Source: Baffinella frigidus (lineage: Eukaryota > Cryptophyceae > Cryptomonadales > Baffinellaceae). From it: a stretch of DNA of 11,396 nucleotides. Below the pieces are notes generated by a model. That model searched no databases and was not told the origin of the DNA. It was given only the letters and a program-made list of their open reading frames with translations. Location of the stretch: positions 153,696 through 165,091 of the forward strand of contig MU646405.1 in NCBI GenBank assembly GCA_026770585.1, written 5' to 3'. Positions 1 to 7,279 of this stretch are shown one piece after another; within the stretch, counting starts at the first letter, position 1; each line of letters starts with the position of its first letter. A program made the position numbers and the translations under genes.

Positions 1-65
<65 letters not shown>
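1..65. repeat. 65-base G homopolymer at the contig edge
   Basis: The window opens with 65 consecutive G residues and no other base, then passes into ordinary mixed sequence. A G run of this length at the extreme end of a sequence is typical of sequencing dark cycles or an assembly-end artefact. A natural homopolymer cannot be excluded from the sequence alone. Confidence 0.9.
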
Positions 66-66
<1 letters not shown>

Positions 67-70
67 AGGG

Positions 71-100
71 AGGATCAAAGGACTGAGGATCAAAGGACTG
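71..100 (+). repeat. 15-bp perfect tandem duplication
   Basis: The 15-mer aggatcaaaggactg is present twice head to tail (71-85 and 86-100) just inside the G run. No coding frame of interest crosses it; it lies upstream of the first candidate start codon at 218. Confidence 0.9.
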
Positions 101-217
101 CTTCAACGACAAATTTTCCTTTTTTCTCCACGAAGTCCGGCATTGGAGCCGTTTGTCAACTTTTGCCGATACCCCTCAGATCCAAAGAAGAAATTAACTT
201 AAGATTGGCGGCGGGAG

Positions 218-2986
218 ATGGACAGGAGCACGCTCCTGCTGGGCGCCATCGTCGGCTTCGTGGGGCCCCCTCCCGCAGCCACCCGCTCCCGGCGTGAGGG
301 TCTCGAATCCCCTGTTTTTTTACTGCTCTCCCCATTTTGGAGGAAGGGGACAGTGGGGCTGAGCGCTGTCCTCCTGAACGCAGGCGGCGGGTGTCGGAGC
401 CGTGGCATCGCTGTGGTTTATGGAGAAAAGAAGTGCAAGGCGCTCGCCGTCATCACGGTATCTCCCTGCTAAGATCCATGTAGCACCCGAGGGTGCGGCT
501 GTTTGAGATTCCTGGCCATGCTGCAGGTGCTGCTAACCACCACTTCCTGGACTCTTTCAGACAGGGCAGGGCAGGGGGAAGCGGAATGGGGCGCCGCGGA
601 GCAAGGAAGGAAGCTAGATCGGTTTCACGGTTCCGAGGGCGTGACGATGCCCGACATGGTGTACTGGTGACCTGTGCAGGCGTCGCAGAAACGGCACATT
701 GCAGGAGCACACCATCACCCCCCGGGAGACCCCCGGAGGGCGGGGTCGGGGGCTGGCCCCCGTATTAATGAGCTAGCATTCAATAGATGCTGTCCATCTC
801 TCGTGTATCGACCCTGTTACTCCAGATTCAGGCCGTCTCCCACACCGCGCACCCCGTGGGGCGCCCGCCCCTTGGGCACCCCTCCCCATACATGCCCGTA
901 CCCCAGGGCACCCTACCCACGCACTCCATCGCCCCCTCTTGATCTTCACCTCACGTCCTTCCCTTCCTTCCATGCTGTGCAGGAAGAGCAGCAGGCGGGA
1001 CTCCCAGGATCAATTGGGACACTTGGAATCATCTCCACAGTCATCAACAGACCACATCCCGCCGCTTCCAGACGAGGTCCCCACCGCCCCCTTCTTTCGT
1101 GCCGGTAGCAACCCCGCTCTAGGGACTACCCCCAGCACTGAACATGGCGCGCGACCTTGAGCCGGGCTGCTGCTCTCTGGGAGGCGGACATCGCGTGCCT
1201 CGAAAACGCGTGCCTCGAAAACGCTCGGCCCTCGGCAAATCGAACGCGGCTCACGGACGAGGGTGTGGTGCGGCGGCAGGTCAAGGCGTTGCTCGCGGCG
1301 ACCACTTTGTGCCACCTCAGCTGCCGCGATGACGAGAGCGGCGCCCCGCACACCTCCCTGGTGACCCCACCTCAAGTGGACCTGATCGAGGTGGAGTTGA
1401 CTATATTTGTCCACCGGAGGTACACGTCCGAGGTGTACCTCCTCTGAAATTTACTGCAGGGTAACCACGCCAGAGTCTTGGAAGGGTTCGTCAAATGTGA
1501 ATTCCTCCTGAAGGCAGTGGTTTGCAAAAGTCAACAAACGTATCCAGATACGTTGTAAAAACTTGAACCCCCTCCTGCACTCTGGCGTGGATTCATCCCG
1601 ACTGGTGAACTTCGGGTGGCTTTTGGCCTGTACACCGAGTGATAGCGCAGGCCTTGACCTCGCGCGGAAACCGTCATGCCATGTCTATCAATCGCGTGTG
1701 CTATGCTAGGGAGGGGGTTTCGTGCCGCCCTGCATCTACAATGATTCCGGTGGAACGCAAGTGTGAGAGGGAAGACTTGATTCACCCGGCGAGCGCGACT
1801 TGAACGGAAGCTGTGTTGACCACCAACTCTCACAGGAAGACCAAATGATCGATTTTGTATTTTATATTTACCCCGACAGACCCCGGATTTTGGGGGCCTG
1901 TTGGGGTAAATCTTCAAACACAAAACCGATCATTTGGTCCTCCCGTGAGGGTTAGTGGGAACGAACGTGAACGCGTCGGAAGAAAGGTACCGCCCTAGCG
2001 CGGCCACGAGTTGTTTTATTCCTCTTGTTTCAGACCCTGCTGCTATAAAGTGGAGGCAAGCATCGTTAACCCCGTTTCACAGGGGGAGGCAAGCCACAGG
2101 GTAGAAATCCAAGGATATTGAGTGGGGGGCTCCGCCCCCCAACCCCCGCCCTCCGGGGGCCCCTGCGGGGAGCTGTCCTCCGGGGGGCCCTGCAGGGAGC
2201 CGCGCCAAGTTCCGATATGTACACTTACAGGGTTCGTGTAGTAAATTATGGCTGAAGGTCTCAAAACATAGCGTCAAAAAATGGAAGTTCGGCTAAAATT
2301 GAGTTGTAGCCGGAAATCGACGTAGTGGGTGGTAAAGTGGTATTCGCGGTCACGTCCGTTTGCTCGTGACCCCGTAAAACGGGAAATGAAAGTGGCGGGT
2401 GTGTGCGGAGGGTGAGAACCACTCTGAAGGCTACATGGGGAAAGGAATCCTGAATCCAAGATCCTTTTCTTCGACTTGCACCGGGAAAGGTCACCCACCA
2501 CCCAAGATCAGACGAACAGCAATTGCAAAAGTCAATTTCCCGGATTTCAGGGGGAATGCACGCCAAAAGTGGATCCAAACTACGAAAATGGTAGTTTTTA
2601 ACGTGGATGAGATTTTACAATTGCTCCGCGTAAAATCTAGGGTGGACCCCCGGATACCCAAGAGGGAATCTGTAATTTACCCCTGGGATATCCGAGGAGT
2701 TGGTTGGGTGCATCGTAGCATTTTGAGTGGTTTTCGGGGGGCACATGAATTTCACGTTTGTGTCGGAGTCGAAGGACGTGCTTGTGTGTCGAAGGGACGC
2801 ACCTGGTTTGAACCTCTCTACCTCAAAACCTAAGCAACTTCTCCTGTGGGGCAGATGAACTTCACGTTTGTGTCAGAGACGGAGGACGTGCTTGTGATGG
2901 CCACGCGCCGCGACACCCGCAAGTCCGCCCCCTCCCATTTCAATTGCCTCCTACCTCTGCCTCAGTTTTATTCTGGCTCGGCATAA
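218..2986 (+). CDS. Split gene: N-terminal membrane anchor, possible GIDE/MUL1-SP1-like domain
   Basis: Proposed exons: 218-259, 384-457, 565-666, 983-~1104, ~1142-1390, 1460-1539, 2034-2100, 2855-2986 (stop TAA 2984-2986). Phases agree at every junction except 1104/1142, where the frame slips. Exons 1+2 join LLLGAIVGF to AAGVGAVASLWF then MEKRSARR, a clean transmembrane helix followed by a basic stretch. Exon 3 ends TMPDMVYW. Exon 4 is Ser/Pro/Asp-rich. Exon 5 is helical with WEADIACLENACLENA. Exons 6-8 read ARVLEGFVKCEFLLKAVV, then PCCYKVEAS, then MNFTFVSETEDVLV. Family knowledge: MUL1/SP1 E3 ligases combine an N-terminal membrane anchor with a GIDE domain having an 'EG.V...' strand, a Cys/aromatic-rich strand and an 'F.L.D..(G)V.V' strand; the order here fits loosely. 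No RING domain was found, so the 3' end may be wrong or missing. A shorter exon-1 intron (294-383) is an alternative. The split coding structure is fairly secure; the family assignment is weak. Confidence 0.5.
1193..1222 (+). repeat. In-frame 15-bp duplication inside exon 5
   Basis: gcgtgcctcgaaaac occurs twice head to tail (1193-1207, 1208-1222). In the proposed frame it encodes ACLEN twice without disrupting the reading frame, consistent with a tolerated slippage event in a helical region. Confidence 0.85.
1540..2033 (+). other. Proposed intron carrying a foldback element
   Basis: The donor AAAC|GTATCC after codon fragment AC (phase 2) and the acceptor CTCTTGTTTCAG|A restore the frame and join ...KSQQT to PCCYKVEAS. 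Reading straight through instead gives a stop at 1556-1558. Apart from the inverted-repeat element at 1820-1959 I see nothing coding in these 494 bases; the 130-residue reverse-strand frame here is antisense to exon and foldback sequence. Confidence 0.5.
1820..1959. mobile_element. Foldback (MITE-like) element, ~140 bp, arms ~65 bp
   Basis: The two halves are near-complete inverted copies. The left arm begins ccaccaactctcacagga and the reverse complement of the right arm begins cccactaaccctcacggga. Both continue through gaccaaatgatcg and a taccccgacag/taccccaacag block to a short centre near 1888. No coding capacity and no clear target-site duplication were seen. It lies within a proposed intron of the 218-2986 gene. 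Confidence 0.85.
2124..2215. repeat. GC-rich palindrome cluster
   Basis: GGGGGGC-TCC-GCCCCCC (2124-2140) forms a 7-bp-arm hairpin. It is followed by overlapping short palindromes built from ccctccgggggcccctgcgggg and related blocks. The pattern is like GC clusters known from some algal genomes, especially organellar ones. No function is inferred. Confidence 0.7.
2611..2638. repeat. Short perfect hairpin, 9-bp arms
   Basis: AGATTTTAC and GTAAAATCT flank an 11-base loop. It lies in the proposed intron 2101-2854 and has no associated gene signal or T-run. Confidence 0.6.
2741..2830 (+). pseudogene. Decayed duplicate of the exon at 2855
   Basis: Positions 2745-2789 read ATG AAT TTC ACG TTT GTG ... 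GAC GTG CTT GTG, giving MNFTFVSESKDVLV, against MNFTFVSETEDVLV at 2855. Two differences are synonymous and two conservative, as expected if the copy was once under protein constraint. Just upstream the acceptor is gggggcac here and ggggcag in the downstream copy, so the AG is lost. After DVLV the copy lacks about six bases and diverges. It is best read as a tandemly duplicated exon that lost its splice site. Confidence 0.55.
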
Positions 2987-3058
2987 AGGCTTTCCATTCG
3001 ACCTTTTTTACTGGATTTCTGCTCTCAAATACTTTAAGGGACGAGCCAGAATTTAGGG
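2966..3058. mobile_element. Small foldback element
   Basis: attctggctcg at 2970-2980 and cgagccagaat at 3043-3053 are perfect 11-bp inverted copies, with imperfect extension inward and outward to about 16-18 bp. The interior has no coding signal. The left arm overlaps the proposed 3' end of the gene at 218-2986. Confidence 0.55.
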
Positions 3059-3084
3059 TTTAGCGTTTAGCATTAAGCGTTTAA
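3052..3084 (+). repeat. Degenerate telomere-like patch
   Basis: TTTAGGG is followed by drifted heptamers (tttagcg, tttagca, ttaagcg, tttaaac). This resembles an old interstitial telomeric insertion and is far weaker than the arrays at 10551 and 10937. Confidence 0.5.
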
Positions 3085-3282
3085 ACACGCAGGCAGAGCT
3101 AGGCCTCCCTCCCACCCAGTCTAGGCGTGAGGTTTTGCCGATACGGAGCGGCTTTCAGATCTATGGCCACAAAAGCAAATCAACCATTGCAAAGCAGACG
3201 AAATCAATTCAACAATTGCAAGGTTGACACTGCGCGTACGGACCCTGCGCGCCCGTCTCGGAACTCATTGATGAGCCGGAGA

Positions 3283-3830
3283 GGTCCCGCAGAACCCGAG
3301 AGCCTCCAGGTTATGAACCTTAAGGCTCGCTAGGGGTCTCAAGGTTATGAACCTGAAGGGTAACTAGGAGGGTATCAAGGTTATGAGCCTTAGGGTTAAC
3401 TAGGGGAGTTTGCTGTGGTGGCAGGTTCTCTCTGATGCAACAGCACAGGGCTCTGAACCGGAGGTCCCGCAGAACCCAAGAGCCTACAAGTTATGAGCCT
3501 CAAGGTTAACTAGGGGGGTCTCAACTATATGAGCCTTTAGGTTAAGCTGGGGGGTTGGAGTCCGGCCATCTCGTGCGAGTCCTGTAGGTCTGGTGTCACG
3601 AATTCCCAGCTCTGTCTCCGTCTATTTGGGCTCATCAATGTGGTGGCAGGTTCTTACTCATGCAACAGCACAGGAACTCAATGATTAGACGGAGGTCCCA
3701 GAACCCGAGAGCCTCCAGGTTATGAGCCTTAAGGTTAACTAGGGGGGTCTGGTTATGAGCCTTAAGGTTAACAGGGGGGTTGTCTGTGGTGGCAGGTTCG
3801 TGCTGATGCAACAGCACAGGGCGGTCTCGG
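3283..3830 (+). repeat. Composite tandem array, units ~34-37 bp with higher-order structure
   Basis: A module like ggttatgagccttaaggtta followed by actaggggggtctcaa recurs about seven times (near 3310, 3343, 3380, 3488, 3527, 3718, 3751). Two other modules recur in order with it: ggaggtcccgcagaaccc..gagcct (near 3283, 3461, 3690) and tgtggtggcaggttc...gatgcaacagcacagg (near 3415, 3639, 3785). The array is therefore a repeat of composite blocks and not a simple minisatellite. Reverse-strand frames through it give repeated NLKAHN peptides that follow from the repeat; no gene is called. Confidence 0.85.
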
Positions 3831-3863
3831 TCATGCTCCACGACTTTCCCCAGGTGCGCCTTC

Positions 3864-4025
3864 CCACACAGCGGACTTCGAAGGCATTTTCGGCCCAAAT
3901 CGGGCCACCTTTCCGTTGCCTTATCCGTAGGAACCCCCCCTATACTCCTGAGGGTTGCCTACCGTAGGGTCGTAGGCCTTATCGCTTGAGGGTTATTCGA
4001 AATCCCTTCGAAGTCCGTTGTGTGG
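3864..4025. mobile_element. Foldback element, family 'CACACAGCGG', ~162 bp
   Basis: The left end ccacacagcggacttcgaag and the right end (reverse complement ccacacaacggacttcgaag) match over about 28 bp. The interior contains ccttatccgtaggaacc and ttgcctaccgtagggtcgt. A second copy of the left two thirds lies at 10219-10332. No transposase frame is present, so it is non-autonomous if mobile. Confidence 0.8.
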
Positions 4026-4253
4026 ATAGGGTAACGGGCTGAAATCAGGAGGCCCCCTAGGCCCCTACGGCCTGCCGTAGTCAATACAGTAGGCTGCGAG
4101 ATTAGGTGGGATGATGTACTCCTGAAACCGTTTGAACTCATCCTCTCTGATCATCAAGGTGAAATTTCAGAACGCGAATGATTTCAGAATACGATTGTTC
4201 GCGTTGCTAAAACAATTCTGGTACCAGGAAAAACTTAGTAATGAGCGGTTAAA
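4026..4253. other. Spacer without a supported gene
   Basis: Contains cctaggcccctacgg and tacagtaggc, palindromic CCTA motifs like those inside neighbouring foldback elements, and a hairpin with arms AACGCGAA/TTCGCGTT near 4171-4206. A forward frame with FRIRLFALLKQFWYQEKL runs through A/T-rich sequence and into the next foldback without splice support. Confidence 0.4.
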
Positions 4254-4408
4254 GATTCCTAGCTCTGTCCCACTTGATTGTGTCTCATCATTAAAAATAT
4301 TTAGCCGTAGATGGACAGTTGATTTTTACTGGAGATCCTCCTTTAAAACTAATTATGGCGGCTGATTTGTTTTAATGAACGAAATCAAGTGGGACAGAGC
4401 TAGGATTC
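4254..4408. mobile_element. Foldback element, 155 bp, 25-bp arms
   Basis: The left arm gattcctagctctgtcccac(ttgatt) is mirrored at 4383-4408 with a single mismatch near the outer end. Inward similarity continues loosely (tcatcattaaaa / ttcattaaaaca). The interior is A/T rich and noncoding. A diverged relative of the left end (ttcccagctctgtctccg) occurs near 3601-3641. Confidence 0.85.
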
Positions 4409-4520
4409 TACTCCGCCGGTCGGGTATTCGCTTTTGGCGTGTATCTCGTACAACTATGGTACAAAATCAGGGAATAACCCTCTTAGGCTTCTTTGATAAC
4501 ATGTCCGGTCCTGAACGAGA

Positions 4521-4574
4521 AGTTGACAATCCGTGAAAAGTTGACACTCCGTGAAAAGTGGACGATCCGTGAGT
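4521..4574 (+). repeat. 18-bp minisatellite, 3 copies
   Basis: Units agttgacaatccgtgaaa, agttgacactccgtgaaa and agtggacgatccgtgagt run head to tail with few substitutions. Confidence 0.85.
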
Positions 4575-4599
4575 AGTAACACCCGCCACAAGAGGCTGA

Positions 4600-4720
4600 C
4601 AATTGGGTGCCAACTCCAGCAACAACCGGATGAGGTCGCAAAGCCGGGCGCAGGCAGCTTCAAGCGAACCCTCTCCATCAGGTCCAAACCCACGCCAGGT
4701 CATAAGTCGGAATTTCAGAT
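4600..4720. other. Possible exon, strand undecided
   Basis: On the plus strand, an acceptor-like ccaactccag and a donor-like cgccag|gtcata bracket a frame with QQQPDEVAKPGAGSFKRTLS. On the minus strand, the same bases give the amphipathic LEAACARLCDLIRLLLELAP. Both look somewhat coding, and they cannot both be real. I see no homology that settles it. Confidence 0.2.
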
Positions 4721-4884
4721 ACAAGTCTTATTTAAAAAATTGAATCCGGGTCCGAAATTTTGTATTCGGTTTGGAAGAGGGATTGCTTGCTTGGCCTAGG
4801 ACCTGGTCCACGCCTTTCCACTGACCCTCCGAGGTGCCTCAAATCTCGATTTTTGCGTTTTGGTTTTCAGGCGGGCGTTTGGGT

Positions 4885-4953
4885 CATTTGGTTCGATTTC
4901 GAACGGAAACATTTGGTTCGATTTCGAACGGCCATTTGGTTCGATTTCAGCCG
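4885..4953 (+). repeat. 23-25 bp minisatellite, 3 copies
   Basis: catttggttcgatttcgaac is repeated at 4885 and 4910 and, with its end altered to cagccgg, at 4933. It lies just after a T-rich acceptor-like stretch (gttttggttttcag, ending 4870). The short frame through it is low complexity and is not called. Confidence 0.85.
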
Positions 4954-5009
4954 GTAAATGGCTCAAGCCACATCCTCGATTTGGTCCACTTTGGAGGACT
5001 TGTGGTCCA

Positions 5010-5086
5010 AGCCTCTTGACTCAACTGGGCAGTTTGTGTGCCAGGATGGTAACTGATCTGCCAGGCTGGGTACCAGAAAATGCGTG
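5010..5086 (+). pseudogene. Copy of the terminal exon of the gene at 6705-7436
   Basis: An intron-end-like segment cctcttgactcaactgggcag is followed at 5033-5056 by TTT GTG TGC CAG GAT GGT AAC TGA (FVCQDGN stop). At 7413-7436 the equivalent is GTT TTG TAC CAG GAC GAT AAC TAA (VLYQDDN stop) after ggctgttgaccacatcgggcag. Similarity continues about 27 bp past the stop (gggtaccagaaaatgc / gagtaccagagaagc). No partner exon was found upstream, so it is either a solitary duplicate or the end of an unrecognised paralogue. Confidence 0.45.
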
Positions 5087-5119
5087 GTCGGCAGTTGTAC
5101 GGTGAGTTGCTCAGTGCGA

Positions 5120-5274
5120 CCACACGAGGCTATTCATGTGAACAGAATAAATGTCGATTGTAAGCGTTTGTGTAGTAATTTTCAAATCGTTGCTCTGCGT
5201 GTAGCACGTGACCAATTCTCCCCACAAAATTGAAAATCGACATTTATTCCGTTCGCATGGATAGCCTCGTGTGG
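5120..5274. mobile_element. Foldback element, 155 bp, 40-bp arms
   Basis: The left arm (5120-5159) starts ccacacgaggctattcatgt and ends aataaatgtcgatt. The reverse complement of the right arm (5235-5274) starts ccacacgaggctatccatgc and ends aataaatgtcgatt, with about three mismatches. The 75-bp centre is noncoding. The strength of the arms suggests a relatively young insertion. Confidence 0.9.
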
Positions 5275-5406
5275 GAAGCCCATTCACCGACGTCAAACTT
5301 CCCCATATTTAATTATCTTGGCGACCAAGTTGTCTGCACACCGCTCCTTTCTACTCTTTGTGAAGACCGTGTCTTCCCTGGCGGACTCTCGCGGGTGTGG
5401 ACGCAA

Positions 5407-5735
5407 CCCTGACTCCCAGTGCCTGGCTGTTAGTCGGCTCAACACCTCTCAACAAATACATGATATGGCAGCCTGTCGGGGATGCTGAGGATAGAGGACT
5501 AAACCAGGAGGGGCACAAGTTGACCAAATAATCAACTGCCCGCCACCCGCCCCCCCCCCTTGTTGATACGCCCCCCCAGGAGGGTATGCGATGGAAGATA
5601 CCCTTGAGATCCTTCTGAAAGCCGGAACCGTACACTCGCCCTCGATCCTCCGTGTTCCTCGCGGAAGGCAGCCCTGACGCCCAGTGTCTGGCGCAGCCTG
5701 TCGGGGATGCTGCGGATAGAGGATGGCGCCCAGGC
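5407..5735 (+). repeat. Interrupted direct duplication
   Basis: ccctgactcccagtgcctgg (5407) matches ccctgacgcccagtgtctgg (5671), and gcagcctgtcggggatgctg (5467) matches the same 20-mer at 5693. The first copy has about 40 extra bases between the two blocks. The forward frame conserves PDSQCLA against PDAQCLA with one synonymous change, so the duplicated unit may have been coding. The 169-residue reverse frame over this area owes its repeated ASPTGC peptides to this duplication and is not called. Confidence 0.7.
5580..5677 (+). CDS. Coding-like exon fragment, unknown product
   Basis: It follows the acceptor-like cccccccag. The frame starting at GGG 5582 gives GYAMEDTLEILLKAGTVHSP then SILRVPRGRQP and a stop at 5675. 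The alternation of acidic and leucine residues looks like an amphipathic helix and not like random translation. It lies between the two halves of the 5407/5671 duplication. No partner exon or start codon was identified, so it may be part of a broken gene. I do not recognise the family. Confidence 0.3.
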
Positions 5736-6010
5736 TGAGCGGTACCTCCCCCCCCCTCCCCCGTAACTGCAAGCAAATCAGCATGTTTGCACTTGAGCAA
5801 AGGATGGTACGAGTAGTGAATGTCTAGCCTAGATGTACCCTCCCCCCCAACACAAGCCACTTCTCTTCTATCGTTCTTACAAAATCACGAAATCCGGAGC
5901 TTGAGTAGGCCTGCATGGTCAAAAGACATGTTCGATGTCGCGAACCTCGCCCCCTTCCTGGCCCTCATTCGCCTGACGCATCCGCATGGTCACACTGGGC
6001 GCTGGTCCAG

Positions 6011-6124
6011 CAATCGGCCCCGCATCCATATGGTGTGTTCTCAAGGACATGCAAGGCTACCGCGTGATGACGCTAATCTACGTCTCTGCATCAATGAATC
6101 AACACGATTCAACGCTGCTCATCG
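6011..6124 (+). CDS. Coding-like exon fragment, unknown product
   Basis: It is bounded by ctggtccag on the left and the donor-like atcg|gtggtg on the right. The frame reads IGPASIWCVLKDMQGYRVMT then LIYVSASMNQHDSTLLI, with regular hydrophobic spacing. A different frame just upstream (5931-5985) reads DVANLAPFLALIRLTHP, so a frameshift or an unseen intron may separate two parts of one gene. The family is not recognised; a decayed gene remnant is as likely as a live exon. Confidence 0.3.
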
Positions 6125-6222
6125 GTGGTGCTCGACGCCACAGGGGAGAGCAGAGAGGGCAATTCTCATATTCTCCATAGAATAGACATAACAAATAATA
6201 CACCTCCTATGTGCGTGCGGTC

Positions 6223-6363
6223 CAGGGTACCACTCAGAAGGCTACAGGGACCACTTTTGAACCGGAATTGGGTCCGACTCTTCAATCTGTATTGGAAATT
6301 GGTCACGTTGCACCGGATATCCTGGGCTGAGTGGTCACCGTAGCCTTCTGGGTGGCGACTCTG
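6223..6363. mobile_element. Foldback element with CAG...CTG ends, ~141 bp
   Basis: The left terminus cagggtaccactcagaaggc (tac.gggacca) and the reverse complement of the right terminus cagagtcgccacccagaagg (ctacggtgacca) match over about 31 bp with several mismatches. CAG-type ends occur in hAT- and CACTA-like elements, but I could not find a convincing target duplication. The block accactctgaaggctacat near 2418 resembles the left end and may be a relic. Confidence 0.7.
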
Positions 6364-6450
6364 AGTTGGTGCGGCGGTGGCCGGTGTGGCCTAAACTTCA
6401 CATAGCTGGCTCCCTTGAGTGGCCATGGGGTCAAAATTAACCCAAAGAGT

Positions 6451-6513
6451 TCCTAGGTAGGTCCTAGGGCCCTACGGTAGGGCGTATGAGCCTACTGGTC
6501 ACTTAAGGGATAC
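6451..6513 (-). repeat. Half copy of the 8075-8174 element, inverted
   Basis: The reverse complement of this segment starts gtatcccttaagtgacc and continues through acgccctaccgtagggccct to aggacct. It matches 8072-8134 at roughly 80%. Only one arm is present, so this is a truncated relative of the foldback element at 8075-8174. Confidence 0.75.
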
Positions 6514-6560
6514 CATCCCCCAGACGGTTCTGCCGAGTCCGACCACGGAAGGACGAAGTT

Positions 6561-6690
6561 TCCGGATATGGCGGGATTGAATCGATCCTAGAGGTCCTCA
6601 GGAGAGGGCAGCACGCTATCTGGCGAGGTCTCCGGATATGACGGGATTGAATCAATCATTAAGGTCCTCAAGAGAGAGCAGCACACTATT
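6561..6690 (+). repeat. 70-bp tandem duplication
   Basis: tccggatatggcgggattga at 6561 recurs as tccggatatgacgggattga at 6631. Both copies continue through a gaggtcctca/aaggtcctca block to gagggcagcacgctat/gagagcagcacactat. Most differences are transitions. Confidence 0.85.
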
Positions 6691-6704
6691 ATCCACACGG
6701 TGGA

Positions 6705-7248
6705 CTAAGGACCTTTCAACAAAAGTCAACTTGCCCAGAGATAATCAACATCAAGGATTTTCTGGTGTAAATTTGGTCACGTAACACCCCAGAAGCCGGC
6801 CCCAAATTCAAATCCGAAACCTTGGAAGCCCACCGAGTGGGTGACGGTCTGGGCGGGAGCGCCCAGGTGTCTGAACGCTACGTTCTCTTAAATTGTCCTA
6901 GACTCGTAACCTGTGAGTCTAGGGTAATTACCCTCATGGTGCGATGCTCTAGTGCGTTCGCCGTGTGAACGCTGGCGGTTCATAACCTTAATGATATCCA
7001 GTCTCGCAACCAAAGAATAAGGTTATGAATTGCCAGCGTATCCAGGCGCATAACCTAAGACCCACACGCGCCCCCCTGTCAGGTTCCGGGCGCTGCACCT
7101 CGCCGCAAACCCGAATTACGCCAACTTCATTGAAGGGGACGATAAGGCGATCGTGACGGTCAAGATCACCCGGGCGAGGATGTGCAACATTGAAGACAAG
7201 GTGCGAGAGGGAGACGGAGAGGGAGAGAGAGAGAGAGAGAGATAGATG

Positions 7249-7279
<31 letters not shown>

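Larger units (their letters stand above)
2101..2854 (+). other. Proposed 754-bp intron
   Basis: The donor ACAGG|GTAGAA follows an in-frame Arg codon (phase 0) and the acceptor CTGTGGGGCAG precedes ATG AAC TTC in phase 0. It contains a GC-rich hairpin cluster at the 5' end, a 9-bp-arm hairpin at 2611-2638 and a decayed copy of the downstream exon at 2741-2830. The 144-residue open frame at 2399-2833 crosses this intron and ends in the wrong frame of the decayed exon, so I do not accept it as a gene. Confidence 0.4.

Noticed and set aside
1531-1923. 130-residue reverse-strand frame
   Set aside because: Antisense to exon 6 and to one arm of the foldback at 1820-1959; Arg/Ser/Pro-rich composition typical of a shadow frame.
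2399-2833. 144-residue forward frame
   Set aside because: Runs through intron-like sequence and reads the decayed MNFTFVSE exon in a different frame; no start context or homology.
4132-4365. Forward frame with FRIRLFALLKQFWYQEKL
   Set aside because: Arises in A/T-rich sequence and enters the foldback at 4254; no splice sites or family resemblance to support it.
4944-4967. Possible relict dinoflagellate spliced-leader sequence (ATGGCTCAAG)
   Set aside because: Only about nine bases match the 3' end of the leader known from dinoflagellates and the upstream half does not align; chance is likely.
5351-5860. 169-residue reverse-strand open frame
   Set aside because: Longest non-microsatellite frame apart from repeats, but it is antisense to the forward coding-like fragments, its repeated ASPTGC peptides come from the 5407/5671 duplication, and it has no recognisable domain.
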